Below, piece after piece: positions 25,370 through 33,786 of a stretch of DNA of 64,000 nucleotides (the first letter of the stretch is position 1; every line of letters starts with the position of its first letter). The notes beneath the pieces are model-generated. The model made no database searches. It was not told the DNA's origin and saw only the letters and a list, made by a program, of their open reading frames with translations. Source of the stretch: an uncultured Rhodospirillales bacterium. GTDB taxonomy: Bacteria; Pseudomonadota; Alphaproteobacteria; CACIAM-22H2. A program made the position numbers and the translations under genes. The stretch is from NCBI GenBank assembly GCA_937926175.1, contig CALANV010000007.1:3217-67216 (forward strand), in the 5' to 3' direction.

Positions 25370-26125
25370 ATGGAGGGTTTCCCGAGAGAGCCCGATCGCG
25401 CTGATCAGCCGGCGACGCTGACCGAGGCGATCTATGGCCGGATCCGCAACGACATCCTGCTAGGCGTCTACCGGCCCGGCGACAAGCTGAAGCTGGAGTC
25501 GCTGCGCCGGCATTACGACGCCAGCGTCAGCACGCTTCGCGAGACCCTGTCGCGTCTCGTATCGGAAGGCCTGGTCGCCAACGAGGGGCAGCGCGGCTTC
25601 ATGGTCGTGCCGGCGTCGCTCGCCGATCTGCGGGACATCACGGAGGTACGCACTCTGCTGGAGTGTCATGCCGCGCGACTGTCGCTCCAGCGCGCCGATC
25701 TCGACTGGGAGTCGCGGTTGGTCGCGGCCTATCACAAGCTGTCGCGGATCGAGGAGGTCATCGAAAGCGACCCCCAGCGCTTCGGCCCGATGCTCGAGAC
25801 GTACAACCGCGAATTCCACAGCGCGCTCGTTTCGGCCTGCGGCTCCCGCTGGCTGCTGACGTTTCGCAGCGCCATGTATGATCAAAGCCTGCGCTATCGC
25901 ATGCTCGCCTTCCAGGTGCGCCATTTCCCGCGCGACCAGTCGCGGCGCGAGCATCGCGAGATTCTGGACGCCGCGCTCGCGCGCGATGCCGACCGGCTGG
26001 TCGCGGTGCTGTCCGCCCACATCACCAAGGGCGCCGAACTCTATGCGGAGGCGGATCTCACCCGCCGCTCGGAGCCGAAACGCCGCGGACCAAAGGGCCG
26101 CCGCGCGGCGCAGGGGAGGAAATAG
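25370..26125 (+). CDS. GntR family transcriptional regulator (FCD type)
   Basis: A 251-residue regulator, with a winged helix in residues 15-75 (YGRIRNDILLGVYRPGDKLKLESLRRHYDASVSTLRETLSRL) and a helical FCD domain (VRTLLECHAARLSLQRADLDW, FHSALVSACGSRWLL). ATG 25370 has GGAGG 12 bp upstream; the earlier ATG at 25346 has no ribosome site. The C-terminal tail is very basic (RRSEPKRRGPKGRRAAQGRK). Divergence from quiC suggests it controls dehydroshikimate/quinate use. Confidence 0.9.
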   Translation: MEGFPREPDRADQPATLTEAIYGRIRNDILLGVYRPGDKLKLESLRRHYDASVSTLRETLSRLVSEGLVANEGQRGFMVVPASLADLRDITEVRTLLECHAARLSLQRADLDWESRLVAAYHKLSRIEEVIESDPQRFGPMLETYNREFHSALVSACGSRWLLTFRSAMYDQSLRYRMLAFQVRHFPRDQSRREHREILDAALARDADRLVAVLSAHITKGAELYAEADLTRRSEPKRRGPKGRRAAQGRK

Positions 26126-26592
26126 TCGTTCGGGTATCGCGCCTGCCGATGACCGGAAGGCGCGTGCAAGCGAGGCGACCCGCCATGCCCGAAAATTGCC
26201 TCTGCGCTTAACGGCGCGCGGCTTGCGCGCCAGCTTCTGTGAACCGTTTTCAGCCGTCACGAATTAAGTGGATCACCAATGCGGACTTGAACCGCGAAGG
26301 GCATCGACGGACCTGCGCCGGGCTTGGTTTCTCGGTGGTTCAATCCTGATGTGAAGTCCTGTCCCGATGGTGGGACAGCCGGGCGACCAGAAGTCCGCCC
26401 GCAGACCCATTTGTGCGGCGGCTCCGTTCGGCATGCGGCGGTGTCCCGGGACGGTGTTCTGGGACACGCAGCCCACTGTTCTACTCGCCACATTCGCCAG
26501 GCCGGGACCGGCACGTCCCTAAATTACATCGACGTTTCAATGAGTTGTCAGGCGGCCGGCGCCCACATCCGTTTGCGGGACGAGTGGGGCTC

Positions 26593-26677
26593 TGGGACAC
26601 CGGGAGGTTAGGACAGCAGGACACTGAGATACAGCTAGGACAGTAGGACTCTTGGGACAGTGGGACACTTGGGACAG
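26593..26677. repeat. Degenerate GGGACA tandem array
   Basis: About ten units of the form (G/A)GGACA plus 2-3 spacer bases, such as GGGACAGTGGGACACTT, follow one another. The same hexamer occurs as inverted repeats at 26358-26373 (CTGTCCC...GGGACAG) and 26448-26474 (GTGTCCC...GGGACAC). The function is unknown; a protein-binding array or decayed element is possible. Confidence 0.7.
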
Positions 26678-26701
26678 CCGCGCGGGGGGGGCCAAATGAA
26701 A

Positions 26702-26730
26702 CGCCCGCCGGGCTTTCGGCCCGGCGGGCG
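26702..26730 (-). terminator. Terminator of the IclR gene
   Basis: A 12-bp perfect stem (CGCCCGCCGGGC and complement) with loop TTTCG, followed on the minus strand by TTTCATTT. It lies about 110 bp past the end of the minus-strand regulator gene. Confidence 0.75.
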
Positions 26731-26842
26731 CACTGATCCGGCCCCGAGGGCACCATAAACGGAGCCGCGCGTCAACCGCCCGGCTGTGGCCCTCTCGCTC
26801 GCGGATGTTCTTCCGTTCGTCGCGATCGCCGCCCGGTTCGAC

Positions 26843-27622
26843 TCATCCGGCGCCGCCGTGTTCGACGCAGGCGAGACTGATATGGCGTGCCGCGCGGCGA
26901 AGTTCTGGCAGGAAGCGGGCGACCATGTCCGCCGCACTGATGCGAACGGCCTGTGCGCTCATGTTGATGGCAATGTTCGCGGCCGGCGTCCGGCCGGGGA
27001 TCGCGACGGCGATCGACCGCAGGCCGAGCTCCAGTTCCTCCGACACCAGCGCGTAGCCGCGCGCCCGGACCTCCTCGATGCGCTGCCGCAACTCGCCCTT
27101 GGTCGTCAGCGTATGCGGGGTACACCGGGTGAGACGTGCAGTCGCAAGGTATTGGTCGAACTCGCGCGGCGGCAGCAGCGAGAGCAGGGCTTGCCCCATT
27201 GACGTGGCATGCGCCGGGAGACGCGTGCCGACGCTGAGGCCGATCGCGATGATGCGGTGCCGTGCCGGCGAGCGGGCCACGTAGATCACGTCGCCGGCAT
27301 CGAGCATGCCGGCGGACGCCGACTCGTTGAAACGCGCGGTCAGGTCCTGGAGCACCTCGCGGACCAGCTCCAGCGACGAGAATCCGGTCAGAAACGATTG
27401 CCCGAGCTCGAGCACCGCCGGCGTCAGTTCGAAGTACTTGCCGTCCGTTCGGGCCAGGCCGGCGGCGCATAACGTGTGAAGGAACCGTCGGGCGGCTGCG
27501 CGCGTCAGGCCCGTCGCTGCGGCGACATCGGTGATGGTCTGTCTTTGGCGGCCAGCACCGAAGCTGCGGATCACCGACAAGCCCCGCATGAACGATGCGA
27601 CCGTTTCGTCTCGTCGTGTCAT
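26843..27622 (-). CDS. pcaR: IclR family regulator (PcaR/PcaU type)
   Basis: A 259-residue IclR protein. The N-terminal helix-turn-helix (TITDVAAATGLTRAAARRFLHTL, near residues 30-52) is that of the PcaR/PobR/CatR subgroup, and the effector domain includes TSMGQALLSLLP and the GYALVSEELELGLRSIAVAI segment. Start 27622 gives MTRRDETVASFMRGLSVI, as in PcaR; the upstream open frame is unsupported. It is divergent from the CoA-transferase genes, with a GTTC-N7-GAAC palindrome between them. It probably activates the pca genes with beta-ketoadipate or a related effector. Confidence 0.88.
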   Translation of the reverse strand: MTRRDETVASFMRGLSVIRSFGAGRQRQTITDVAAATGLTRAAARRFLHTLCAAGLARTDGKYFELTPAVLELGQSFLTGFSSLELVREVLQDLTARFNESASAGMLDAGDVIYVARSPARHRIIAIGLSVGTRLPAHATSMGQALLSLLPPREFDQYLATARLTRCTPHTLTTKGELRQRIEEVRARGYALVSEELELGLRSIAVAIPGRTPAANIAINMSAQAVRISAADMVARFLPELRRAARHISLACVEHGGAG

Positions 27623-27631
27623 GATGCTCGG

Positions 27632-27652
27632 TTTGTTCGGAATGCGAACAAA
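27632..27652. promoter_or_regulatory. PcaR-type operator, pcaR-pcaI interval
   Basis: A perfect 8-bp inverted repeat, TTTGTTCG and CGAACAAA, separated by GAATG. The core GTTC-N7-GAAC equals that of the palindrome at 29515-29535. It is 10 bp before the regulator's ATG, so it may also repress pcaR. A second, weaker dyad TGTGAATTCGCACA follows at about 27656-27669. Confidence 0.65.
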
Positions 27653-27735
27653 TCGTGTGAATTCGCACAATCTCGTTGACCGGAAGAAAGGCCGCGGCCC
27701 AGACTTAATCAAGAACAATCTGAACGCTCATCGAC

Positions 27736-28599
27736 ATGGGACGGATACTGGCCTTATCTGACGCGGTGGCCGAGTTCATCCGCGACGGTGACAGCGTCGC
27801 GATGGAGGGATTCACGCACCTCATTCCCTTCGCCGCCGGCCATGAGATCGTGCGCCAGCGGCGCAAGCGGCTGACCTTGATCCGCATGACCCCCGACCTG
27901 ATCTACGATCAGTTGATCGGCATGGGGTGCGTCGAGCGAATGATCTTTTCATGGGGCGGCAATCCCGGCGTGGGATCGCTGCATCGCTTCCGGGACGCCG
28001 TCGAGAAGGGCTGGCCCCATCCGCTCGAGATCGAGGAACGCAGCCACGCCGATCTGGCCAATGCCTATGTGGCCGGCGCCGCCAACCTTCCGTTCGCCGT
28101 GCTGCGCGGCTATGTCGGCTCGGACCTGCCCAAGTACAATGACCGCATCCGGTTCATCGAGTGCCCGTTCACGGGCGAGAAGCTCGCGGCGGTGCCGTCG
28201 GTCAGGCCCGACGTCGCCCTGATCCATGCCCAGAAGGCGGACCGCAAGGGAAACGTCCTGATCTGGGGCATTCTCGGCGTGCAGAAGGAGGCGGTGCTTG
28301 CAGCCAAACGCGCCATCGTCACGGTCGAGGAGATCGTCGACGAGCTCGATCCCTGGCCCAACGCCTGCGTTCTGCCGCACTGGGTGGTATCGGCCGTGTG
28401 CCACGTGCCGGGCGGTGCCTATCCCTCCTACGCGCAGGGCTATTACGAACGCGACAACCGGTTCTATCAGGCTTGGGACGAGATCGCGCGTTCGCGCGAG
28501 ACGTTCCTCGCATGGATGGAGAAGCACGTGCTCGGCACCAGGGACTTCGCGGAATTCCGGCGCGTGCTTGCGACCACCATGGGACGGGAGGCGGCGTGA
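27736..28599 (+). CDS. pcaI: 3-oxoadipate CoA-transferase subunit A
   Basis: A 287-residue subunit A of a class I CoA transferase, of the longer CatI/glutaconate-transferase-like type, not the 230-residue PcaI type. It contains EGFTHLIPFAAGHEIVR, GGNPGVGSLHRFRDAV and the long C-terminal tail. It transfers CoA from succinyl-CoA to 3-oxoadipate with the subunit encoded next (overlap TGATG). It is assigned from its place between pcaR and pcaDCHGB; a different 3-oxoacid is possible. Confidence 0.85.
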   Translation: MGRILALSDAVAEFIRDGDSVAMEGFTHLIPFAAGHEIVRQRRKRLTLIRMTPDLIYDQLIGMGCVERMIFSWGGNPGVGSLHRFRDAVEKGWPHPLEIEERSHADLANAYVAGAANLPFAVLRGYVGSDLPKYNDRIRFIECPFTGEKLAAVPSVRPDVALIHAQKADRKGNVLIWGILGVQKEAVLAAKRAIVTVEEIVDELDPWPNACVLPHWVVSAVCHVPGGAYPSYAQGYYERDNRFYQAWDEIARSRETFLAWMEKHVLGTRDFAEFRRVLATTMGREAA

Positions 28600-29372
28600 T
28601 GTCGGAACTCGGTTTCACGCCCAGCGAGATCATGACCGTTGCTGCTGCCCGGATGCTGAAGAACGGGACGGTGTGCTTCGTCGGCATCGGTCTTCCTTCG
28701 ACCGCCGCCAATCTCGCGCGGCTGACGCATGCACCCGACGTGGTGCTGATCTACGAGTCGGGACCAATCGGCGCCAAGCCGAGTGTGCTGCCGCTGTCGA
28801 TCGGCGACGGCGAGCTGGCGCTGACCGCCGACACGGTCGTGAGTACGCCGGAAATCTTCCGCTACTGGCTGCAGGGCGGGCGAATCGACGTCGGATTTCT
28901 GGGCGCCGCCCAGATCGATCGGTTCGCCAACATCAACACGACCGTGATCGGACCCTACGACAAGCCGAAGGTCCGTCTTCCCGGCGCGGGCGGCGCGCCC
29001 GAGATCGCGGCCATGGCGCGGGAGGTGCTCATCATCCTGCAGCATACGCCCCGGGCTTTCGTGCCGAAGCTCGACTTCATCACCTCCGCCGGCCATCTCG
29101 ACGGGGGCGACGCGCGCGAGCGGGCGAAGCTTCCGGGCGAGGGGCCGACCGCCGTGATTACGGATCTCGGGATCCTGACGCCGGATCCAGTGACCAAGGA
29201 GCTCGTGCTGACGAGCATCCATCCGGGTGTGTCGGTCGAGCAGGTGAAGGCCGCCACAGGCTGGGACCTCAAGATTTCGAACGAACTTCGGACGACTCCT
29301 GCGCCGCAACCGCACGAGCTGAAGGCGCTGCGAGACCTGCAGCGGCGAACCGCCGAGGCGCATGCACGTTGA
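28599..29372 (+). CDS. pcaJ: 3-oxoadipate CoA-transferase subunit B
   Basis: A 257-residue subunit B that should carry the CoA-accepting acidic residue; ESGPIGAKPSVLPLSIGDGELALTAD is the conserved block (about residues 55-80). Start at the ATG overlapping the pcaI stop (TGATG). The frame is open upstream inside pcaI, but this is not a real extension. It acts with PcaI in the step from beta-ketoadipate to its CoA ester. Confidence 0.88.
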   Translation: MSELGFTPSEIMTVAAARMLKNGTVCFVGIGLPSTAANLARLTHAPDVVLIYESGPIGAKPSVLPLSIGDGELALTADTVVSTPEIFRYWLQGGRIDVGFLGAAQIDRFANINTTVIGPYDKPKVRLPGAGGAPEIAAMAREVLIILQHTPRAFVPKLDFITSAGHLDGGDARERAKLPGEGPTAVITDLGILTPDPVTKELVLTSIHPGVSVEQVKAATGWDLKISNELRTTPAPQPHELKALRDLQRRTAEAHAR

Positions 29373-29514
29373 AGCGACGGCACGTCATGGCGGCATTCGG
29401 CTGAAACCCGGCGCGAGGGCCGTTCGGACAGCCTGAAGACGCGTGCGCCGGCACGCGGGATGGTGCGCCGGCCCGCGAACGGGAAAGATGCCGGGCACCT
29501 GGCTTGCGGCGCGC

Positions 29515-29535
29515 ATCGTTCATAATATGAACGAT
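29515..29535. promoter_or_regulatory. PcaR-type operator before pcaD
   Basis: A perfect 9-bp inverted repeat, ATCGTTCAT and ATGAACGAT, around AAT, in the 295-bp gap between pcaJ and pcaD. It has the same GTTC-N7-GAAC core as the site at 27632-27652. This indicates a separate, PcaR-controlled promoter for pcaDCHGB. The rest of the gap shows nothing. Confidence 0.7.
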
Positions 29536-29667
29536 TGAAGCGACGATGCCGCCGTCGACGTATTCTTCCTGTCCGGCATCCGCCGCCGCGCGCTGGACTT
29601 GGCGCGCTGGACTTCAACTCCCGGCTTCGGGAAAGTTGGGAGGCGGAAGAACGGGGAGGAAACGGGT

Positions 29668-30489
29668 ATGGCTTTCGTGCGGGCCGCGGATCTTACGGTC
29701 CATTACGACCTCGTCGGACCATCCGATTGTCCGACCATCATGTTCGCGAACTCGCTGGGGACCAATTTTCACATTTGGGATCCCCAGGTGCGTTCGCTCG
29801 CGGATCGGTTCCGGATCCTGCGGTACGACATGCGCGGCCACGGTCTGACCGACTGCCCGCCGGTGCCGGAGGGGAGCAGCGGTTACACGATCGACCAGCT
29901 CGCCGGCGATGCCTTGGCCCTACTCGACTCGCTGGGAATCAGGCAGGTCCATTTCTGCGGTCTTTCGATCGGCGGTATGGTCGGCCAGCGCCTAGCGGCC
30001 AAGGCACCCGATCGTGTGATCTCGCTCGTGCTGTGCGATACGGCAAGCTGGATCGGTCCGCCGAGCCTGTGGGACGAGAGAATTTCCGGGATTCGCAAGA
30101 ACGGCCTCGGCGGCATCGCGCAAGGGGTACTGGCGCGGTGGTTCACGCCGCGCTTCCTTGCGGATCGTGCCGAAGTGGCACGAGGGTTCGCCAACATGCT
30201 CACGCGGACCCCGGTCGACGGGTACATCGGCTGCTGCCTTGCCATCCGTGATGCCGACCTGCGGCAGGACGACGCGAAAATCAAATGCCCGACCCTGGTC
30301 GTAGTGGGCGATCAGGATGCGGCGACGCCACCGGACGCGGCGCGCGAACTCTGCACGGCAATCGCCGGCGCCCGCCTCGAGATCGTGCCGGGTGCCGCGC
30401 ATATCCCGACGGCCGAGCAGCCTGAAAGGCTCAACGAGATTCTGAACGCGTTCTTCGCGACGGTCGCCGCGCAGTTGCCGGCGGCGTGA
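29668..30489 (+). CDS. pcaD: 3-oxoadipate enol-lactonase
   Basis: A 273-residue alpha/beta hydrolase. Nucleophile Ser100 lies in GLSIGG, the acid in GDQDAATPP and the His in GAAHIPTAEQP; FANSLGTNFHIWDPQ and RYDMRGHG are PcaD motifs. ATG 29668 has GGGGAGGA 7 bp before it. It hydrolyses 3-oxoadipate enol-lactone to 3-oxoadipate, and is followed after 13 bp by pcaC. Confidence 0.92.
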   Translation: MAFVRAADLTVHYDLVGPSDCPTIMFANSLGTNFHIWDPQVRSLADRFRILRYDMRGHGLTDCPPVPEGSSGYTIDQLAGDALALLDSLGIRQVHFCGLSIGGMVGQRLAAKAPDRVISLVLCDTASWIGPPSLWDERISGIRKNGLGGIAQGVLARWFTPRFLADRAEVARGFANMLTRTPVDGYIGCCLAIRDADLRQDDAKIKCPTLVVVGDQDAATPPDAARELCTAIAGARLEIVPGAAHIPTAEQPERLNEILNAFFATVAAQLPAA

Positions 30490-30502
30490 AGGGAGGGCAG
30501 AC

Positions 30503-30898
30503 ATGGGGCTGATTCAGAAACTTTTCGAGCGCGGCATGGCGATCCGGACGGAGGTTCTGGGACGTGCCCATGTCGAACGCGCGCGCAGTCGCACGACGCC
30601 CTTCACCGAAGACTTCCAAACCTACATCACCCAGTATGTCTGGGGCGACATCTGGAACCGTCCCGGCCTCGACCGCAGGATGCGCAGCATGCTAACCATC
30701 GCCATGCTCGCGGCGCTGGGCCGGGAAGACGAACTGAAGCTTCATATCCGCGCCACGCGCAATACCGGCGTGACCCGCGAGGAAGTAAAGGAGATCCTGC
30801 TGCAGGTCGGGGTCTATGCCGGTGTTCCGGCGGCGAATACCGCATTTCGGCTTGCGCAAGAGATCTTCGAAGAAATGGACAGGGAGGACGGAAAATGA
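30503..30898 (+). CDS. pcaC: 4-carboxymuconolactone decarboxylase
   Basis: A 131-residue protein of the PcaC/AhpD-like family. TEDFQTYITQYVWGDIWNRPGLDRRMRSMLTIAMLAALGR is the diagnostic stretch, and the VGVYAGVPAANTAFRLA helix follows. It decarboxylates 4-carboxymuconolactone to the enol-lactone used by PcaD. Unlike AhpD it has no CxxC. It overlaps pcaH by 4 bp. Confidence 0.93.
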   Translation: MGLIQKLFERGMAIRTEVLGRAHVERARSRTTPFTEDFQTYITQYVWGDIWNRPGLDRRMRSMLTIAMLAALGREDELKLHIRATRNTGVTREEVKEILLQVGVYAGVPAANTAFRLAQEIFEEMDREDGK

Positions 30899-31605
30899 CA
30901 TCGACGCAAGTGCGGCCCTATGCACGCCCAGCGCCAGGTGTGCATCCGAACTATCTGCATCCCGATTACGGCAGTACGGTGAAGCGTGCACCGACGCGGC
31001 CACCGATTCGCCTGAGCCAGACACTGTCGGAGATCACAGGTCCGACCTTCACCTCGGGATGGGCAGGTCCCAATGCGGCTGATCTGACCAAGCAGCACAA
31101 GGGCGAGCCGCTGGGCGAACGCATCATCGTCGCCGGACGGGTGCTCGACGAGGACGGCCGTCCGGTGCCGAATACGCTCATCGAATTGTGGCAGTGCAAT
31201 TCGGCCGGCCGCTACCTGCACGAGCGCGATCAGCACGACGCGCCGCTTGACCCGAATTTCACCGGTTTCGGACAAGTCGTCACGAACGAGAACGGCGAGT
31301 GGCGGTTTCTGACCATCAAGCCGGGGGCCTATCCCTGGCGCAACACCTACAATGCGTGGCGGCCGGCGCACATCCATTTCTCGGTCTTCGGGTCCGCCTT
31401 CGCGACCCGGCTGATCACGCAGATGTATTTTCCGGGCGATCCCCTGCTGGCGCTCGATCCGATCTACAACAGCGTGCCGGATGCGAAGGCGCGTGAACGG
31501 CTCGTCTCGACCTATGATCCGAACCTGAGTGTCGCCGAGTATGCGCTCGGCTACCGTTGGGACATCGTTCTGCGCGGCCGGAACGCGACGCCGATGGAGA
31601 ATTGA
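30895..31605 (+). CDS. pcaH: Protocatechuate 3,4-dioxygenase beta subunit
   Basis: A 236-residue iron-binding subunit of the intradiol dioxygenase. The Fe(III) ligands are visible at Tyr107 (GRYLHERDQHDAPLDPNF), Tyr146 (KPGAYPWRN), His159 and His161 (RPAHIHFS). It cleaves protocatechuate to 3-carboxymuconate. It ends one base before the pcaG start codon. Confidence 0.95.
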   Translation: MTSTQVRPYARPAPGVHPNYLHPDYGSTVKRAPTRPPIRLSQTLSEITGPTFTSGWAGPNAADLTKQHKGEPLGERIIVAGRVLDEDGRPVPNTLIELWQCNSAGRYLHERDQHDAPLDPNFTGFGQVVTNENGEWRFLTIKPGAYPWRNTYNAWRPAHIHFSVFGSAFATRLITQMYFPGDPLLALDPIYNSVPDAKARERLVSTYDPNLSVAEYALGYRWDIVLRGRNATPMEN

Positions 31606-31606
31606 C

Positions 31607-32197
31607 ATGAAGCATGTTCTGACGGCTTCGCAGACGGTCGGGCCGTTCTTTCATTTTGCGCTGAATCGGCCCGAATGGAGCGATCTGACCGCCGGCGGTG
31701 CCAAAGGCGAGAAGATCCGCATCGAGGGGCAGGTGCTCGACGGCGACGGTGCGCCGGTGTTCGATGCCTTTCTCGAGATCTGGCAGGCCAACGCGGCAGG
31801 AAAATACAATCACGAGGAAGACAGGCAGGACAAGCCCGTCGATCCGAACTTCCGCGGGTTCGGCCGCGCCTGTACCGATGCCCAAGGCTATTTCCGGTTC
31901 ACGACCATCAAGCCCGGCGCTGTCCCGGGGCCGGGCAACACGCTGCAGGCGCCGCACATCAACGTGTCGATATTCGCCCGCGGCCTGCTGAAACAGCTCG
32001 TCACACGCATCTATTTTGCCGACGAGGCGGCGGCCAACGAGATCGACCCGGTCCTGAGTTCGATCGAGAATCCGGCGGTTCGGCAGACGCTCATCGCCGA
32101 ACGCGTGGGGTCGAACGGCGAGGCCGGCGGTATTACGACCTATCGCTTTAATATCGTTCTGCAGGGCAGGGGCGAGACCGCGTTCTTCGAACTCTGA
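31607..32197 (+). CDS. pcaG: Protocatechuate 3,4-dioxygenase alpha subunit
   Basis: A 196-residue alpha subunit, homologous to PcaH but lacking its iron ligands (the APHINVSIFARG segment replaces the His-x-His). TASQTVGPFFHFAL is the typical start. ATG 31607 follows the pcaH stop directly. It forms the active-site wall with PcaH. Confidence 0.94.
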   Translation: MKHVLTASQTVGPFFHFALNRPEWSDLTAGGAKGEKIRIEGQVLDGDGAPVFDAFLEIWQANAAGKYNHEEDRQDKPVDPNFRGFGRACTDAQGYFRFTTIKPGAVPGPGNTLQAPHINVSIFARGLLKQLVTRIYFADEAAANEIDPVLSSIENPAVRQTLIAERVGSNGEAGGITTYRFNIVLQGRGETAFFEL

Positions 32198-32261
32198 TCC
32201 TGCCGGCCCCGGATCCCGAACCGGGGCGGCGATCGACGACGACAAGAGGTCGCGTTGGCCG

Positions 32262-33623
32262 ATGACCGTCAGCCCCGTTGATTCCGACATCGTCGGTGCC
32301 TTGTTCGGCACCGACGAAATGCGGGCGCTTTTCTCGGATCGGATGCGCCTGCAGCGCATGCTGGACGTGGAAGCGGCGCTTGCGCGTGTTCAGGCGCGGC
32401 TCGGCATCATCCCCGCCGCCGCGGCTGATGCGATATCGGCGGCGGCGCGCGTCGACCGGCTGTCGCTCGACGAGCTGGCGGCGAGTACCCGCGTCGTCGG
32501 CTATCCCGTCGTAGGCCTGGTGAAAGCGCTGGGGCGCGCCGCCGGCCCGGATGCCGCCCGCTATGTTCACTGGGGGGCCACGACGCAGGACATCATCGAC
32601 ACGGCGCTGGTGCTGCAGATCCGCGACGGCCTGCGCCACGTGCGGGAGGGCGTCGCCCGGATCGCACGCGCCCTGGTCGCGAAGGCACAGGCTCATCGCG
32701 GCGATCTGATGGCGGGTCGAACGCATCTGCAGCATGCCCTGCCGATCACCTTCGGATACAAGTGCGCGGTCTGGGCATCGCCGCTGCTCGACGACATCGC
32801 CCGGCTCGACGCGCTGGCCGGGCGCGTGCTCAGGGTACAGTTCGGCGGCGCCGTCGGAACGCTCGCCTCGCTGGGCGAGCAAGGACGTGCCGTCGCGGCG
32901 GCACTGGCGGCGGAACTCGGTCTCGCGGTTCCGGATGCGCCGTGGCATGTCGGGCGCGATGCACTCGCCGAGGCCGTATGCGTCCTGGGTATCATCTGCG
33001 GCAACCTCGCGAAGTTCGCAACCGACGTCGTCCTGTTGATGCAGACCGAGGTTGCCGAGGTCTTCGAGCCGCATCAGGCCGGGCGGGGCGGGTCGAGCAC
33101 GATGCCGCAGAAGCGGAACCCGATCGCGAGCGAGTACGTTATCGCGGCTGCGCGCGGCGTCCATGCACTGGTGCCGCTGATGCTGGGGGCGATGGCGCAG
33201 GATCACGAGCGCGGGACCGGACCATGGCAGAGCGAGCAGCTCGCGCTACCGCAAATCTTCGTCCTGACCTCGGGCGCACTCGCCCATGCGTGCACGATCG
33301 CAGAGGGAATGACAGTCGACACCGCGCGGATGCGGCAGAACCTCGACGCCACGAACGGGCTGATCCTGTCGGAAGCGATCATGATCAGCCTTGCCAAGGC
33401 GATCGGCCGTGCCGCTGCGCATCATGCCGTCGAGCGCGCCTGCGACCGCGCGATCAACGAGCGGCGGCATCTGGTGGATGTGCTGAAGGAGGATCCCGAG
33501 GTGGCGCAGCACCTCGACCCGTCGGGGCTCGCGCAGCTTGCGGATCCCTCGGACTATACGGGCGAAGCCGCTGCCGTGGTCGATCGGGTCGTCGAGCGCG
33601 CATGTCGCGTACTGGGTGGGTAA
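32262..33623 (+). CDS. pcaB: 3-carboxy-cis,cis-muconate cycloisomerase
   Basis: A 453-residue member of the fumarase/aspartase superfamily. YVHWGATTQDIIDTA lies at about 101-115 and the signature SSTMPQKRNP at 278-287. It cyclises 3-carboxymuconate to 4-carboxymuconolactone, closing the protocatechuate branch in this operon. The gene order D-C-H-G-B is typical of alphaproteobacteria in part. It is followed by a strong hairpin. Confidence 0.94.
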   Translation: MTVSPVDSDIVGALFGTDEMRALFSDRMRLQRMLDVEAALARVQARLGIIPAAAADAISAAARVDRLSLDELAASTRVVGYPVVGLVKALGRAAGPDAARYVHWGATTQDIIDTALVLQIRDGLRHVREGVARIARALVAKAQAHRGDLMAGRTHLQHALPITFGYKCAVWASPLLDDIARLDALAGRVLRVQFGGAVGTLASLGEQGRAVAAALAAELGLAVPDAPWHVGRDALAEAVCVLGIICGNLAKFATDVVLLMQTEVAEVFEPHQAGRGGSSTMPQKRNPIASEYVIAAARGVHALVPLMLGAMAQDHERGTGPWQSEQLALPQIFVLTSGALAHACTIAEGMTVDTARMRQNLDATNGLILSEAIMISLAKAIGRAAAHHAVERACDRAINERRHLVDVLKEDPEVAQHLDPSGLAQLADPSDYTGEAAAVVDRVVERACRVLGG

Positions 33624-33748
33624 CCCCTCTGCGGCCTGAGCCGCGCGTGACATGGTCCGCGACGGGGGCCGTGCGTATGGCGGCATTCAGGCACGCCGCT
33701 ACGGCGACAGATGACGGGACGCCTTACCGTATCCTGCGAAAGATCGGA

Positions 33749-33778
33749 TGCGTCCGGACGTCACGACATCCGGACGCA
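33749..33778. terminator. Bidirectional terminator between pcaB and the cold-shock operon
   Basis: Arms TGCGTCCGGACGT and ACATCCGGACGCA pair over 13 bp with one G-U/A-C position and a CACG loop. It sits between the ends of two convergent genes, 9 bp past the cold-shock gene. On the minus strand CTTTC follows. Confidence 0.65.
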
Positions 33779-33786
33779 CCACGATG

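Larger units (their letters stand above)
26126..26842. other. Non-coding gap with GGGACA repeats
   Basis: No convincing gene in about 700 bp. It holds two TGTCCC/GGGACA inverted repeats near 26358 and 26449, a run of degenerate GGGACA units at 26593-26677 and the terminator of the IclR gene. The sequence looks unlike the flanking coding DNA. Confidence 0.6.

Noticed and set aside
26266..26345. tRNA-like 3-prime end on the minus strand (GCGGTTCAAGTCCGC and a following TCCA)
   Set aside because: The T-arm has only four good pairs, and no matching acceptor, D or anticodon arm is found upstream. An attachment-site remnant is possible but unsupported.
26593..26677. CRISPR-like array
   Set aside because: The units are 8-9 bp and degenerate, without spacers of constant length and without cas genes.
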